A stretch of DNA of 64,000 nt from Helicobacter sp. 11S02629-2 (lineage in GTDB: Bacteria > Campylobacterota > Campylobacteria > Campylobacterales > Helicobacteraceae), in assembly GCF_002272875.1 (NCBI RefSeq), contig NZ_MLAN01000003.1, positions 1-64,000 on the forward strand, in the 5' to 3' direction. Positions 18,206 through 27,082 of this stretch are shown one piece after another. How positions within the stretch are numbered: position 1 is the first letter of the stretch; each line of letters begins with the position of its first letter. The notes beneath the pieces were generated by a model. That model worked only from the letters and a program-made list of their open reading frames with translations. It was not told the origin of the DNA and made no database searches. A program made the position numbers and the translations under genes.

Positions 18206-18238
18206 ATAAAATTACTCTAAAATATTACAAAATTTATC
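18206..18238. promoter_or_regulatory. Candidate direct-repeat operator between pstS and its regulator
   Basis: Three AAAAT cores at 18208, 18219 and 18229 are spaced 11 and 10 bp apart in ATAAAATTACT, CTAAAATATTA, CAAAATTTATC. OmpR/PhoB-family regulators bind such one-turn direct repeats. The DNA is AT-rich, so chance is a serious alternative. Confidence 0.3.
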
Positions 18239-18252
18239 AAGAAAGATTGACT

Positions 18253-18915
18253 ATGGATCTTATTTTATGTGTGGATGATGAACTAGACTTGCTAGAGTTG
18301 CTAGAGTACAACTTAGAGCGCGCAGGATTCCAAGTAGCAGTTACACTTGATACTAAGATGGCTATGAAGTTTATAGAAAACGAAAAAGTAGCCCTAATAA
18401 TCATGGATAGGAATCTAAAAAATGAAAATGGCTTAAACTTCATCCTAGAACTAAAAAGACTAGGCTACATGATACCTACTATATTTTTAAGTGCCCTAAG
18501 CCTGCCACTAGATAAAGTTGATGGCTTAAAGGTTGCTGATGACTACATAGCCAAGCCTTTTGATATGGATGAGTTACTAGCTAGGATAAAAGCTGTGCTA
18601 AGAAGATATAGCACACCTGCAAGCGAGCTTTTAAAATATAAAGATCTAACTTTAAACCTAAGCACAAGAGAGCTAAGTAGTCCTAAAGTAAGTCTAGATC
18701 TAAGTGCTTTAGAGTGCAACTTAATAGCATGTTTCTTTCAAAATAAGAATCTAATCTTAACAAGAGAGCTTTTATTAGAAAAAGTCTGGGGTAATAGAGA
18801 CTACCAAGAAAACAGTGTAAACGTCGCTATAAAGCGCCTAAGATCTAAGCTAAAAGATAAGGGCATAGACTTAAAGATAAAGTCTATTAGAAGTGAAGGC
18901 TATAAGCTTTGCTAG
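18253..18915 (+). CDS. OmpR/PhoB-family response regulator
   Basis: A receiver domain (VDDE near the start, phospho-acceptor in IIMDRNL, lysine in DDYIAKPF) is joined to a winged-helix domain ending VNVAIKRLRSKLKDKG and SIRSEGYKLC. The ATG at 18253 (MDLILCVDDE) is preferred to a TTG two codons earlier because receiver domains usually begin a few residues before the acidic pair. It overlaps the kinase gene and is divergent from pstS. A phosphate-response role like C. jejuni PhosR is inferred from context, not shown. Confidence 0.9.
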   Translation: MDLILCVDDELDLLELLEYNLERAGFQVAVTLDTKMAMKFIENEKVALIIMDRNLKNENGLNFILELKRLGYMIPTIFLSALSLPLDKVDGLKVADDYIAKPFDMDELLARIKAVLRRYSTPASELLKYKDLTLNLSTRELSSPKVSLDLSALECNLIACFFQNKNLILTRELLLEKVWGNRDYQENSVNVAIKRLRSKLKDKGIDLKIKSIRSEGYKLC

Positions 18916-19904
18916 TCTTGCAAGCCCTAATCACGCTTATATTTTGCATCATCTTAATACTAGTGCTTTTTCAAAAAGTCTATCTGATAATCTTTTTTTG
19001 CATCCTAGGTATAGTACTAAGTGTAACTTGCTATATCTATATCAAAAAATCAAACCTTAATCTAAAAATTATAACTGCCATAAAAGATGACCTAAAAGCC
19101 CTAGCCTCAAGAAGATATGATGACTTAAAGCTTATAAAAAGCCCCTTTAGTGCCGACTTAAAAGCCATATCTAAGTCCTTAGAAAAGCAAGACTTAAAAA
19201 TACAAAAGCGAACTAAAAAGCTAAAAGCCTTAAACGAGAAACAAGCAAAAAGCTTACACGCCATATCTCACGAGCTAAAAAACCCACTAAGCATTATAAA
19301 TGCTTCAGTACACTCTCTTAAAAACACCCTTCCCCTAGAAGATGAAAGCCTTCCTAACAAAGAGCTTTCAAAAGAGCAAAAACTGCAAAATGCCTTCTTG
19401 CAAAAGATAGAAAATGGAAGCAAAAAGATAAATCTAATACTTACAAAACTCTCTCTTACTTCATCTCTAGAGCAGGGATTTTTAAATATCAACTTAGAAA
19501 ACATAAGACTTGATAAGCTTTTAGAAGAGCTAAGTTTTAATATTTTTAGTAAAGATAATGTAGTTTTAAAAAAGATTCCAAAAACCCTTCTAGCTGATAA
19601 AATCTTACTTGAACAAGCCTTAATAAACCTCCTTCAAAACGCAAACAAGCATGCTAAGAAAAAAGTTTACATAGAGATAAAGTCACGCTTTCTTGAGATC
19701 TATGATGATGGAAGTTTGATAGATAAAGATTCTTTAAAACTACTAGGCAAAAAGTTTTATAAAACCAAAACTTCAAAAGAAGTAAGTGACCACTCCTTAG
19801 GTCTTGGGCTTTTTATAGTCAAAGAGATAGTTAAGCTTCATGGCTGGCGTATATTTTTCAGCATAAAAAAAGACTATGGACTAAGAGTTAGAATCTACTA
19901 CTAA
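18909..19904 (+). CDS. Sensor histidine kinase
   Basis: Two hydrophobic segments fill the first 48 residues (LITLIFCIILILVLFQ; YLIIFFCILGIVLSVTCYIYI) with almost no periplasmic loop, so it probably senses through the membrane or a partner. The H box is HAISHELKNPLS, the N box INLLQNANKH, and the ATP lid LGLGLFIVKEIVKLHG. It starts at TTG 18909, overlapping the regulator's stop by 7 bp, which implies translational coupling. A short loop also marks PhoR-type kinases; the pstS neighbour supports that reading. Confidence 0.88.
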   Translation: MLVLQALITLIFCIILILVLFQKVYLIIFFCILGIVLSVTCYIYIKKSNLNLKIITAIKDDLKALASRRYDDLKLIKSPFSADLKAISKSLEKQDLKIQKRTKKLKALNEKQAKSLHAISHELKNPLSIINASVHSLKNTLPLEDESLPNKELSKEQKLQNAFLQKIENGSKKINLILTKLSLTSSLEQGFLNINLENIRLDKLLEELSFNIFSKDNVVLKKIPKTLLADKILLEQALINLLQNANKHAKKKVYIEIKSRFLEIYDDGSLIDKDSLKLLGKKFYKTKTSKEVSDHSLGLGLFIVKEIVKLHGWRIFFSIKKDYGLRVRIYY

Positions 19905-20026
19905 GCCTTTTTGGTTTCTTAAAGCCACAACATATAAAAAACGTTACAAAATAACAAAGATACTTACTTAGATTAATTTAAAATAATGTAAAATTTATAC
20001 ATTTTCAGCAAAAAGGATAAACAAAA

Positions 20027-21223
20027 ATGAGTGATTTAGAAAAACCAGAAAAAACAGTTTATGAAAAAAGCCTAGATTTACACGCTAATAATAGAGGGAA
20101 GTTTAAGATAACTTCAAAAGTGAAAGTTGAAAACAACTACGACTTAAGCCTAGCTTACACACCCGGAGTCGCCGCTGCCTGCCTAGCTATAAAAGATGAT
20201 AAAGAAAATGCTTATAAGTACACTACAAAAGGTAACATGATAGCAGTTATCACTGATGGCACTGCAGTGCTTGGACTTGGCGACATAGGACCAAGTGCTG
20301 CCATGCCAGTTATGGAAGGAAAGTCTATACTTTTTAAAGAGTTTGCAAACGTAGATGCCATACCGCTTTGTATAGATTCCAAAGATACTGAAGAGATAAT
20401 CAAAACTATTAAAAATATAGCCCCTAGCTTTGGTGGTATAAACCTTGAAGATATAAGTGCGCCAAGATGCTTTGAGATAGAAAGAAGACTTCAAGATGAA
20501 CTAGATATACCAATCTTTCATGATGACCAACATGGAACTGCCATAGTTACTTGTGCTGGGCTAATAAATGCAGCAAAAGTTGTTAATAAAAAAATGAGTG
20601 AGTTAAATATAGTTATATCAGGGCCGGGTGCTGCAGGTATAAGCATAGCTAAGCTTCTACTTGACTTTGGCGTGGGTAACATCGTCTTAGTAGGTAGAAA
20701 AGGTGCTGTAGCAAAAGGAGAAGCTTGGCTTAATGATGAACAAAAGCACATGGCAACTATCACTAATAAGCATAATGAAAAAGGAAGCCTAAAAGATATC
20801 ATAAAGGGCAAAGATGTATTAATAGGAGTTAGTGGACCAAATACTGTAAATGAAGAGATGGTAGCTTCTATGGCAAAAGATTCTATAGTCTTTGCCATGG
20901 CTAACCCAGTGCCTGAGATTATGCCAGACTTAGCCAAAAAAGCAGGTGCTAAAGTAGTAGCAACAGGTAGAAGTGACTTTCCTAATCAGATAAATAACGT
21001 GCTTGTTTTCCCGGGCATCTTTCGTGGAGTACTAGATGCTAGATCAAAGGTTATAACCCAAAGCATGAAGATAGAAGCTGCTAAAGCTATAGCTAATATA
21101 ATAGATGAAAAAGAGTTAAGTGAAGACTTCATCATCCCTTCAAGTTTTGATAAAAGAGTAGCCCCTCATGTCGCCCAAGCAGTGGTTAATGTCGCTAAAA
21201 AAGAAGGTTTAAATAGAATCTAA
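20027..21223 (+). CDS. Malic enzyme, short form
   Basis: Oxidative decarboxylation of malate to pyruvate with NAD(P). Segments: LAYTPGVAAACLAI (catalytic tyrosine), GNMIAVITDGTAVLGLGDIGP, HDDQHGTAIVTCAGLINA (metal and substrate), VISGPGAAGISIAKLLLDFG (dinucleotide fold). At 398 residues it lacks the C-terminal phosphotransacetylase-like half of E. coli MaeB. Cofactor preference is not determined. The gene is single, with a promoter-length gap upstream. Confidence 0.94.
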   Translation: MSDLEKPEKTVYEKSLDLHANNRGKFKITSKVKVENNYDLSLAYTPGVAAACLAIKDDKENAYKYTTKGNMIAVITDGTAVLGLGDIGPSAAMPVMEGKSILFKEFANVDAIPLCIDSKDTEEIIKTIKNIAPSFGGINLEDISAPRCFEIERRLQDELDIPIFHDDQHGTAIVTCAGLINAAKVVNKKMSELNIVISGPGAAGISIAKLLLDFGVGNIVLVGRKGAVAKGEAWLNDEQKHMATITNKHNEKGSLKDIIKGKDVLIGVSGPNTVNEEMVASMAKDSIVFAMANPVPEIMPDLAKKAGAKVVATGRSDFPNQINNVLVFPGIFRGVLDARSKVITQSMKIEAAKAIANIIDEKELSEDFIIPSSFDKRVAPHVAQAVVNVAKKEGLNRI

Positions 21224-21329
21224 AAGCACCTAACTTAAAACTTTAAAGCTTAAGGCTTTAAAACTTTGCTAGCCTTAAACTTAATGCTAGCAGATAGCTT
21301 AAAAAGGCTAGTTTTTAAAGCAAAGCCTA

Positions 21330-21923
21330 CTATTTATTACAACCACAGTTTGCAAAGTGCTCTTCTATAAGCTCACAAAGTATATGGATATAAAGTATGT
21401 GTAGCTCTTGGATTCTAGGAGTATCAGAACTTGGTGCTATTAGGTTAATGTTGCAGTACTCACTCATAAACCCACCATCTTTACCACTTAAACCTATGCT
21501 TGGGCAGTATAAAGCCTTTGCTACTTTTAAAGCCTCTAATATATTTTCAGAGTTTCCACTAGTTGAGATGCAAAACAGCAAGTCACCCTCTTTTGCTAAA
21601 GCTTCGACTTGACGTGCAAAAACATACTTAAAGCCATAGTCATTGCCAATAGCTGTTAAAGCTGAAGTATCTGTGCTTAAAGCTATGGCAGGAAGGCCTC
21701 TTCTTTCTCTTTTATATCTACCAGTAAGCTCAGCTGCAAAGTGCTGACTATCTGCTGCACTGCCTCCATTACCACAGATTAAGATCTTATTGCCACGAAC
21801 TAAGACATCTATTAAAAGTGAAGCGGCGTTTGCAAGGGGACCTTTTAGAAGGCTAGCTTTTTGCATAGCTTCTAGGTTTTTATCTAGCTCTTGTTGGATT
21901 TTATCTTCTAGTATATTTGACAT
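21330..21923 (-). CDS. gmhA: Sedoheptulose-7-phosphate isomerase
   Basis: First step of ADP-heptose synthesis for the LPS core. The SIS fold is seen in [27 protein letters not shown] (split motif GNGGSAAD) and [17 protein letters not shown]. The length of 197 residues is usual. It ends CGCNK. It lies 3 bp after hldE in a three-gene heptose cluster. Confidence 0.96.
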   Translation of the reverse strand: MSNILEDKIQQELDKNLEAMQKASLLKGPLANAASLLIDVLVRGNKILICGNGGSAADSQHFAAELTGRYKRERRGLPAIALSTDTSALTAIGNDYGFKYVFARQVEALAKEGDLLFCISTSGNSENILEALKVAKALYCPSIGLSGKDGGFMSEYCNINLIAPSSDTPRIQELHILYIHILCELIEEHFANCGCNK

Positions 21924-21926
21924 GTT

Positions 21927-23306
21927 TTATCCTTTAATTTTATTAATTATATTAGTCGTGCTTTTATCTTTGATAAACTCTAGCAAAACTACTTCTTTTG
22001 CGATGTTGCTTCCTACTACTTCTTTGCCTTCATAGTCTGCACCCTTTACTAAGACATCAGGATGCAAAGCCTCTATAAGCTTTAAAGGAGTATCTTCATC
22101 AAATACCACTACAAAGTCCACACAAGACAAACTTGCTAGTAGATAAGCCCTATCATATTCACTATTTATCGGGCGTGCCTTGCCTTTTAGTCTTTTAACT
22201 GAAGCATCGCTATTAAGCCCAACTACTAGCACATCACCTAAAGTTTTTGCCTTTTGAAGATAGCTTGCATGACCTACGTGCAAGATATCAAAGCAGCCAT
22301 TAGTAAAAACTATCTTTTTCCCTAAGATTCTATATTTTAGAGAGTTTATATCTAAAATCTTATGACTTACTATGGAGCGGCTAAGTGCGTTTTCTATCTC
22401 TTCTAAGCTAGCAACTGCAGAGCCAAACTTTCCTACAACTATAGCTGCTGCTATATTGGCAAAGTCACAAGCTTGCTTTATATCTTCTCTATCTTCTATA
22501 AGCTTAAAAGCAATAGCGGCAATTGCACTATCCCCTGCCCCACTTACATCATAGACTTCTTGAGCCTTAGCCCTTGACTTAGCAAAGATTCCATCTTTCA
22601 TATAGCCTATACCATCTTCACTAAGAGTGATTAGCGGATACTTAAGCTTGCAAACATCTTTCATATAATTTAGTGCTTTTTTAAGACTTTCGTCATCTTT
22701 TATATCTATATCTGTAGCAAAGCTTGCTTCTTTGATATTGGGCGTTATGAGAGTAGCACCAAGATATTTAGTAAAGTCTTTGCCTTTTGGATCACATACA
22801 ATCAAGATATTATGGGCATTACAAAAAGAAATAATTGCTTGTGCAAAAGACTTACTTAACACACCTTTTGCATAGTCACTTAATATAACGCAGTCAACTT
22901 TTTCTAATTTTAGGGCATCTAAGATCTTATCTTCTAACTCTTTGCTTATAGGCAAGATCTTTTCTTCATCAAATCTTAGCATCTGATGGGTCTTAGCAAC
23001 TATCCTGCATTTTAGTGTCGTAGGTCTTTCATCTTTAAAAACTAAGTCTGTGTTTATGCCTTTAGATTCTAAGATATCTAAAAGTTTTTTACCATTTTCA
23101 TCATGACCTATAACGCCACAAATCTTAACCTTAGTTTTAAGTGCTACAAGATTATTAGCCACATTGCAAGCACCCCCTAGACTAAAACTTTTGTCTTTAG
23201 CCAAAAGCACTGGTACTGGTGCTTCAGGAGAGATCTTATCTACACTGCCAAAGATATAGCTATCTAGCATCAAATCGCCTATTACTAAAATGCTTTTTGT
23301 TTGCAT
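21927..23306 (-). CDS. hldE: Bifunctional heptose-7-phosphate kinase / heptose-1-phosphate adenylyltransferase
   Basis: The N-terminal ribokinase-fold half (about 1-315) has IGDLMLDSYIFG, GGACNVANNLVAL and the catalytic DVSGAGDSAIAAIAF. The C-terminal nucleotidyltransferase half (about 333-459) has TNGCFDILHVGHASYLQKAK. The length of 459 residues matches fused HldE. ADP-heptose made here feeds the LPS core and is also known in H. pylori as an innate immune ligand. It abuts hldD and gmhA. Confidence 0.96.
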   Translation of the reverse strand: MQTKSILVIGDLMLDSYIFGSVDKISPEAPVPVLLAKDKSFSLGGACNVANNLVALKTKVKICGVIGHDENGKKLLDILESKGINTDLVFKDERPTTLKCRIVAKTHQMLRFDEEKILPISKELEDKILDALKLEKVDCVILSDYAKGVLSKSFAQAIISFCNAHNILIVCDPKGKDFTKYLGATLITPNIKEASFATDIDIKDDESLKKALNYMKDVCKLKYPLITLSEDGIGYMKDGIFAKSRAKAQEVYDVSGAGDSAIAAIAFKLIEDREDIKQACDFANIAAAIVVGKFGSAVASLEEIENALSRSIVSHKILDINSLKYRILGKKIVFTNGCFDILHVGHASYLQKAKTLGDVLVVGLNSDASVKRLKGKARPINSEYDRAYLLASLSCVDFVVVFDEDTPLKLIEALHPDVLVKGADYEGKEVVGSNIAKEVVLLEFIKDKSTTNIINKIKG

Positions 23307-24296
23307 CTATAATCCTAACTTTTGAAGATTTGCACAAGCTTTTATATCCGATATATAAGCACTTATGCCAGTTTTAATATCATAAAGTGGCTTATAGTCT
23401 GGGATAAAGCAAGCAGTATCAGCTAAGGTCTTACTTTGAAAGAAGGGGTAAGGATTAGGTATATATGTAACCTTAAAATCTCCTAGATGGGATTTTAAAG
23501 CATCTATAACATCATTAAAACTTGCATTAACCCCAGTAGCTAGGTTGTATATACCTTGGGCGTTAGGCGACATGGCTTTTAAAAAACCTTGTACTATATC
23601 ATCTATATATACAAAGTCCCTGCTTTGACTTCCATCTTCAAAAAGTCTTACTTCACCCTTGTTGATAGCCTGCATGCCAAGTTGTAAAATCATACTAGCT
23701 GTGCTTTTCTTAAAGTACTCACCCTTTCCATAAGCATTAAATATTCTTATACCAACTACATTATTAGCATTTATACGTCTTAAATCATTATCCATAGCTA
23801 GTTTTGAAAAACCATAGATATTTTCTGGAATCTCACCCTTACCAACTGTGTTTGGTGAAGAAGTCTTGCCATAAACTGCAGCACTACTAGCATAGATAAG
23901 CTTTGCTCTATGGGTGCTAGCAAGTTCTAAGATAGAACTAAAAGAAGTATAGTTTGTAGCCATAACTAGCTCTGTGTCAGTGCAGGTTGTATCAGATATC
24001 GCACCTAGATGAAAGATACAATCAAATTTATAATTAGACTCTAGATATTTAAGATTTTCTTTCTTGCTTAAATCCATGCAAAGTACTTCTATATTAGGTC
24101 TTAACTCTATATTTTTAAAAGAGCCTAGATGAAACTTGTTGCTTCCAAAAGTATCAAGTGCTACTAGGCGCATCAAAGGATAGTTTTTTGATAGGTAGTT
24201 TAAGATATTAGAACCTATAAAACCTGCTGCTCCAGTGACTAAAACTCTAAGAACTTTATGTTCTACTTTAATAATGTCTTCTATGTCTTTGTACAT
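23307..24296 (-). CDS. hldD: ADP-L-glycero-D-manno-heptose-6-epimerase
   Basis: NADP-dependent epimerase, last step of ADP-heptose synthesis. The Rossmann motif is VTGAAGFIGSN near residue 20, followed by CIFHLGAISDTTCTD, YASSAAVYG and YGFSKLAMD with the YxxxK catalytic pair. The N-terminus is about 15 residues longer than in E. coli. It starts the heptose cluster; hldE begins directly after it. Confidence 0.94.
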   Translation of the reverse strand: MYKDIEDIIKVEHKVLRVLVTGAAGFIGSNILNYLSKNYPLMRLVALDTFGSNKFHLGSFKNIELRPNIEVLCMDLSKKENLKYLESNYKFDCIFHLGAISDTTCTDTELVMATNYTSFSSILELASTHRAKLIYASSAAVYGKTSSPNTVGKGEIPENIYGFSKLAMDNDLRRINANNVVGIRIFNAYGKGEYFKKSTASMILQLGMQAINKGEVRLFEDGSQSRDFVYIDDIVQGFLKAMSPNAQGIYNLATGVNASFNDVIDALKSHLGDFKVTYIPNPYPFFQSKTLADTACFIPDYKPLYDIKTGISAYISDIKACANLQKLGL

Positions 24297-24535
24297 AAAC
24301 TATCCTTTTGTAAAAATCAAAAATAGGTATTCTGCTTATACATAATAGCAAAAATTTAAATCTAATGCCTGCAAAGAAAGGTTTTAAAAAATGCTTTTAA
24401 ATCTTAAGAGAAGTAAAAAGTCTTAGAAGAAATTTTAAAAAGCTAGGAGAAGTTTTAATCAAAAAAGATAAGCACTCTTTTTAAAAGAGACTTACTTTTT
24501 CTAGATGGTGATTTGTGGATAAGCTAGTTTAAAAG

Positions 24536-25675
24536 CTAGTCTTTTTTATAGCGTTGATATGAAGGAAGGGATAAGTCCACATCATCGAAGTTTTCCCCAC
24601 TGCTAACTTTTCTTACCATCTTGTGTAACACACTGTCCATATCAGAACCAGACTCAGTACTCACAGTTTGCAAAGTAGTATCAGGAGCTTTTTTTTCTTC
24701 ATCAAAACCAGTGGCTATGATAGAAACTCTAACTTCATCTATATCAAGATCTTCAGTAGTCATAGTTCCCATGATGATATCTGCATCTTCACTTGCTGCT
24801 TCTTCTACTATAGCCATAGCCTCAGAGATAGAAACTAAAGGATAGTTAGGATTAAACTCAAAGTTAACTATAGCTCCCTTAGATCCCTTTATAGACATAC
24901 TATCAAAAAGAGGAGATTCTATAGCATCTCTAACTGCTTGTGTAGCGGCATCTTCACCTTTAGCCTCACCTATACCCATCAAAGCAAGACCTTTATACTT
25001 CATAACAGTAGTAACATCTGCAAAGTCAACATTCATACCATCTTCGCTATTTTTTAAGATGATATTAACTATGCCATTAACTGCTCTTGATAGTACATCA
25101 TCAACTAGCTTTAAGCCCTCTTTATAACCTACGTTTTTACCAATCACAGACATAAGTTTTTCATTAGGCACTAGTACTATAGAATCTGTACTATCACAAA
25201 GCCTTTTTAGGCCCTCTTCTGCTAGCTTAGACTTCTTTCTTCCTTCCACGTTAAAAGGTTTAGTAACTATAGCTACAGTTAAAGCACCAACTTCTTTAGC
25301 CGCCCTAGCAAAAACTGGCGCGGCACCAGTCCCAGTGCCTCCACCCATACCAGCAGATATTATTACTAGATCTGAACCTTGCAAGGCTTCTTTTATACCC
25401 TCATAGCTTTCTTCAGCAGCCTCTTTGCCAACTTCAGGATTGGCACCAGCACCTAAGCCCTTTGTAAGCTTTTGACCTAAAACTATCTTGTTTTCAACCT
25501 TACACTTAGCCATGTGTTGAACATCAGTATTAGCTATGATTAACTTCACAGAGCTATTAACCCCCGTTCTTTTAAGGTGGCTTATCATATTGTTTCCGCC
25601 ACCTCCAACGCCTACTACGGTTATGTTTGCATTCATATTAGGTGCAACTTCTTCTAAAACTATATCATCCATCAA
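24536..25675 (-). CDS. ftsZ: Cell division protein FtsZ
   Basis: Tubulin-like GTPase that forms the division ring. GVGGGGNNMISHL starts the GTP fold, GGGTGTGAAP (about 111-120) is the tubulin signature, and NVDFADVTTVMKYKG follows. A linker rich in acids leads to a short conserved tail DVDLSLPSYQRYKK, likely the FtsA/partner docking peptide. It is 24 bp downstream of ftsA, the usual order. Confidence 0.98.
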   Translation of the reverse strand: MMDDIVLEEVAPNMNANITVVGVGGGGNNMISHLKRTGVNSSVKLIIANTDVQHMAKCKVENKIVLGQKLTKGLGAGANPEVGKEAAEESYEGIKEALQGSDLVIISAGMGGGTGTGAAPVFARAAKEVGALTVAIVTKPFNVEGRKKSKLAEEGLKRLCDSTDSIVLVPNEKLMSVIGKNVGYKEGLKLVDDVLSRAVNGIVNIILKNSEDGMNVDFADVTTVMKYKGLALMGIGEAKGEDAATQAVRDAIESPLFDSMSIKGSKGAIVNFEFNPNYPLVSISEAMAIVEEAASEDADIIMGTMTTEDLDIDEVRVSIIATGFDEEKKAPDTTLQTVSTESGSDMDSVLHKMVRKVSSGENFDDVDLSLPSYQRYKKD

Positions 25676-25699
25676 TCCACTTCCTATAAAATCTATTTA

Positions 25700-27073
25700 T
25701 TAAAATAAGTTTGTAATCCATCTTTTAAACCATCCATCTCGTTTTGCTTCTTGTACATCTTCTCTTATGTCAATTTCTATCTTTTCTTCTCCCCCGACTT
25801 TTTGATTTAGGTTGGATAAATCCACCTCAAACTCCCCTAAAGGTGCACCAGTCGGTACTGGATCAGATTCTAACATATTTAGATCAGTATGCCTGCTTTT
25901 AATATTTCTTTGATAATCTTTTTCATAATTAGTAAACTTTCCTGAACCATAAAGTATTAAACCCACTGCAACTGAGCTATCTGGATCTTTAAGATTATCA
26001 AAAAGGCCGCCTATTTCTATAGGCTTTGCTACTCTTACTGAAAAAGTTCTAAAAAGAGCTGAAGCAAACTCTCTCATGCCCGGAAGATTAGCCATGCCTC
26101 CAGTTAAAACTACGCCTGAGATGACATCTTTTAATCCACTTTTTTCTAAAGACTTATTAAGTATGGTAATAGTTTCTGCAACCCTAGTGCTTATGATATC
26201 TTGAACTATATCAAGCCTTACTTCTTTTTTCTCTCTCTCATCTGCGATACTTGGAACCTCTAAGGCACCTTGCTTTTCACTTTCACTAGGGATAAGATTG
26301 CCATACTTTATCTTTATCTCATCTGCTACGGCTAAAGAAGTGCCAAGGATGGTGGCTATATCATTAGTTATATAACTTGACCCAACCCCTAAGAAGTCAT
26401 TGTATCTCATAGAGTTTCCATTATAAATCATAAGCTCACAAGTACTAGCACCCATATCTATACAAGCAACTGCTGGAAGTTCTCTCTCTCTATCATCTAA
26501 AACTGCAATGCTTGCGGCATAAGATGAAAGCACCATAGTCTCTATATCAACCCCAGCTAGCCTAACAGCACGTCTTAAGTTTTCTATACTTGCTTTTTGT
26601 GCCGTAACTATGTGCACAAAAACTTCAAGCCTAGCACCAATCATACCTAAAGGATCTTCTACATCATCTTGGTTGTCTAGCTTAAATCTAAAAGGCAAGA
26701 TATGTATAACTTCATAGTCATTTGGTATCTGTGCTACATATAGTGCATTATCAATCGCCCTATCTATAATCTTTAAGTCAATCTCAGAATTACTCACATT
26801 AATAACGCCAGAGTTTATATAGCTTTTAGTATACGCTCCAGATAAAGAGATGATAGCTTTTGATATATCAACTCCTGCCATCCTTTTAGCATCTTCAATA
26901 CTGCTTCTTATAGCCTTACTAGCTTGCTCTATATTAACTACCGCACCTCGTCTTATCCCTTGTGACCTAGAGATACCAGTTCCTATAATATGGGCACCTT
27001 GAGAATTGACTTCTGCAATAACAGAACAAATCTTGGTAGACCCAATATCTATGCCTAAAATAACTCTACTCAA
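25700..27073 (-). CDS. ftsA: Cell division protein FtsA
   Basis: Actin-like ATPase that tethers FtsZ to the membrane. ILGIDIGSTKICSVIAEV is the phosphate-1 motif, CIDMGASTCELMIYNG phosphate-2, and GVVLTGGMANLPGM the adenosine motif. The end RDGWFKRWITNLF is an amphipathic membrane-targeting helix. The length of 457 residues fits the epsilonproteobacterial form. It is 9 bp after the PpiD-like gene. Confidence 0.97.
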   Translation of the reverse strand: MSRVILGIDIGSTKICSVIAEVNSQGAHIIGTGISRSQGIRRGAVVNIEQASKAIRSSIEDAKRMAGVDISKAIISLSGAYTKSYINSGVINVSNSEIDLKIIDRAIDNALYVAQIPNDYEVIHILPFRFKLDNQDDVEDPLGMIGARLEVFVHIVTAQKASIENLRRAVRLAGVDIETMVLSSYAASIAVLDDRERELPAVACIDMGASTCELMIYNGNSMRYNDFLGVGSSYITNDIATILGTSLAVADEIKIKYGNLIPSESEKQGALEVPSIADEREKKEVRLDIVQDIISTRVAETITILNKSLEKSGLKDVISGVVLTGGMANLPGMREFASALFRTFSVRVAKPIEIGGLFDNLKDPDSSVAVGLILYGSGKFTNYEKDYQRNIKSRHTDLNMLESDPVPTGAPLGEFEVDLSNLNQKVGGEEKIEIDIREDVQEAKRDGWFKRWITNLF

Positions 27074-27082
27074 AATTTACTC

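Noticed and set aside
20518-20937. 139-codon minus-strand ORF inside the malic enzyme gene
   Set aside because: Antisense shadow of the dinucleotide-binding domain; no promoter or Shine-Dalgarno seen.
21230-21325. Terminator between malic enzyme and gmhA
   Set aside because: Several short GCTAGC and AAAGC/GCTTT repeats are present, but no single arrangement is convincing as a terminator.
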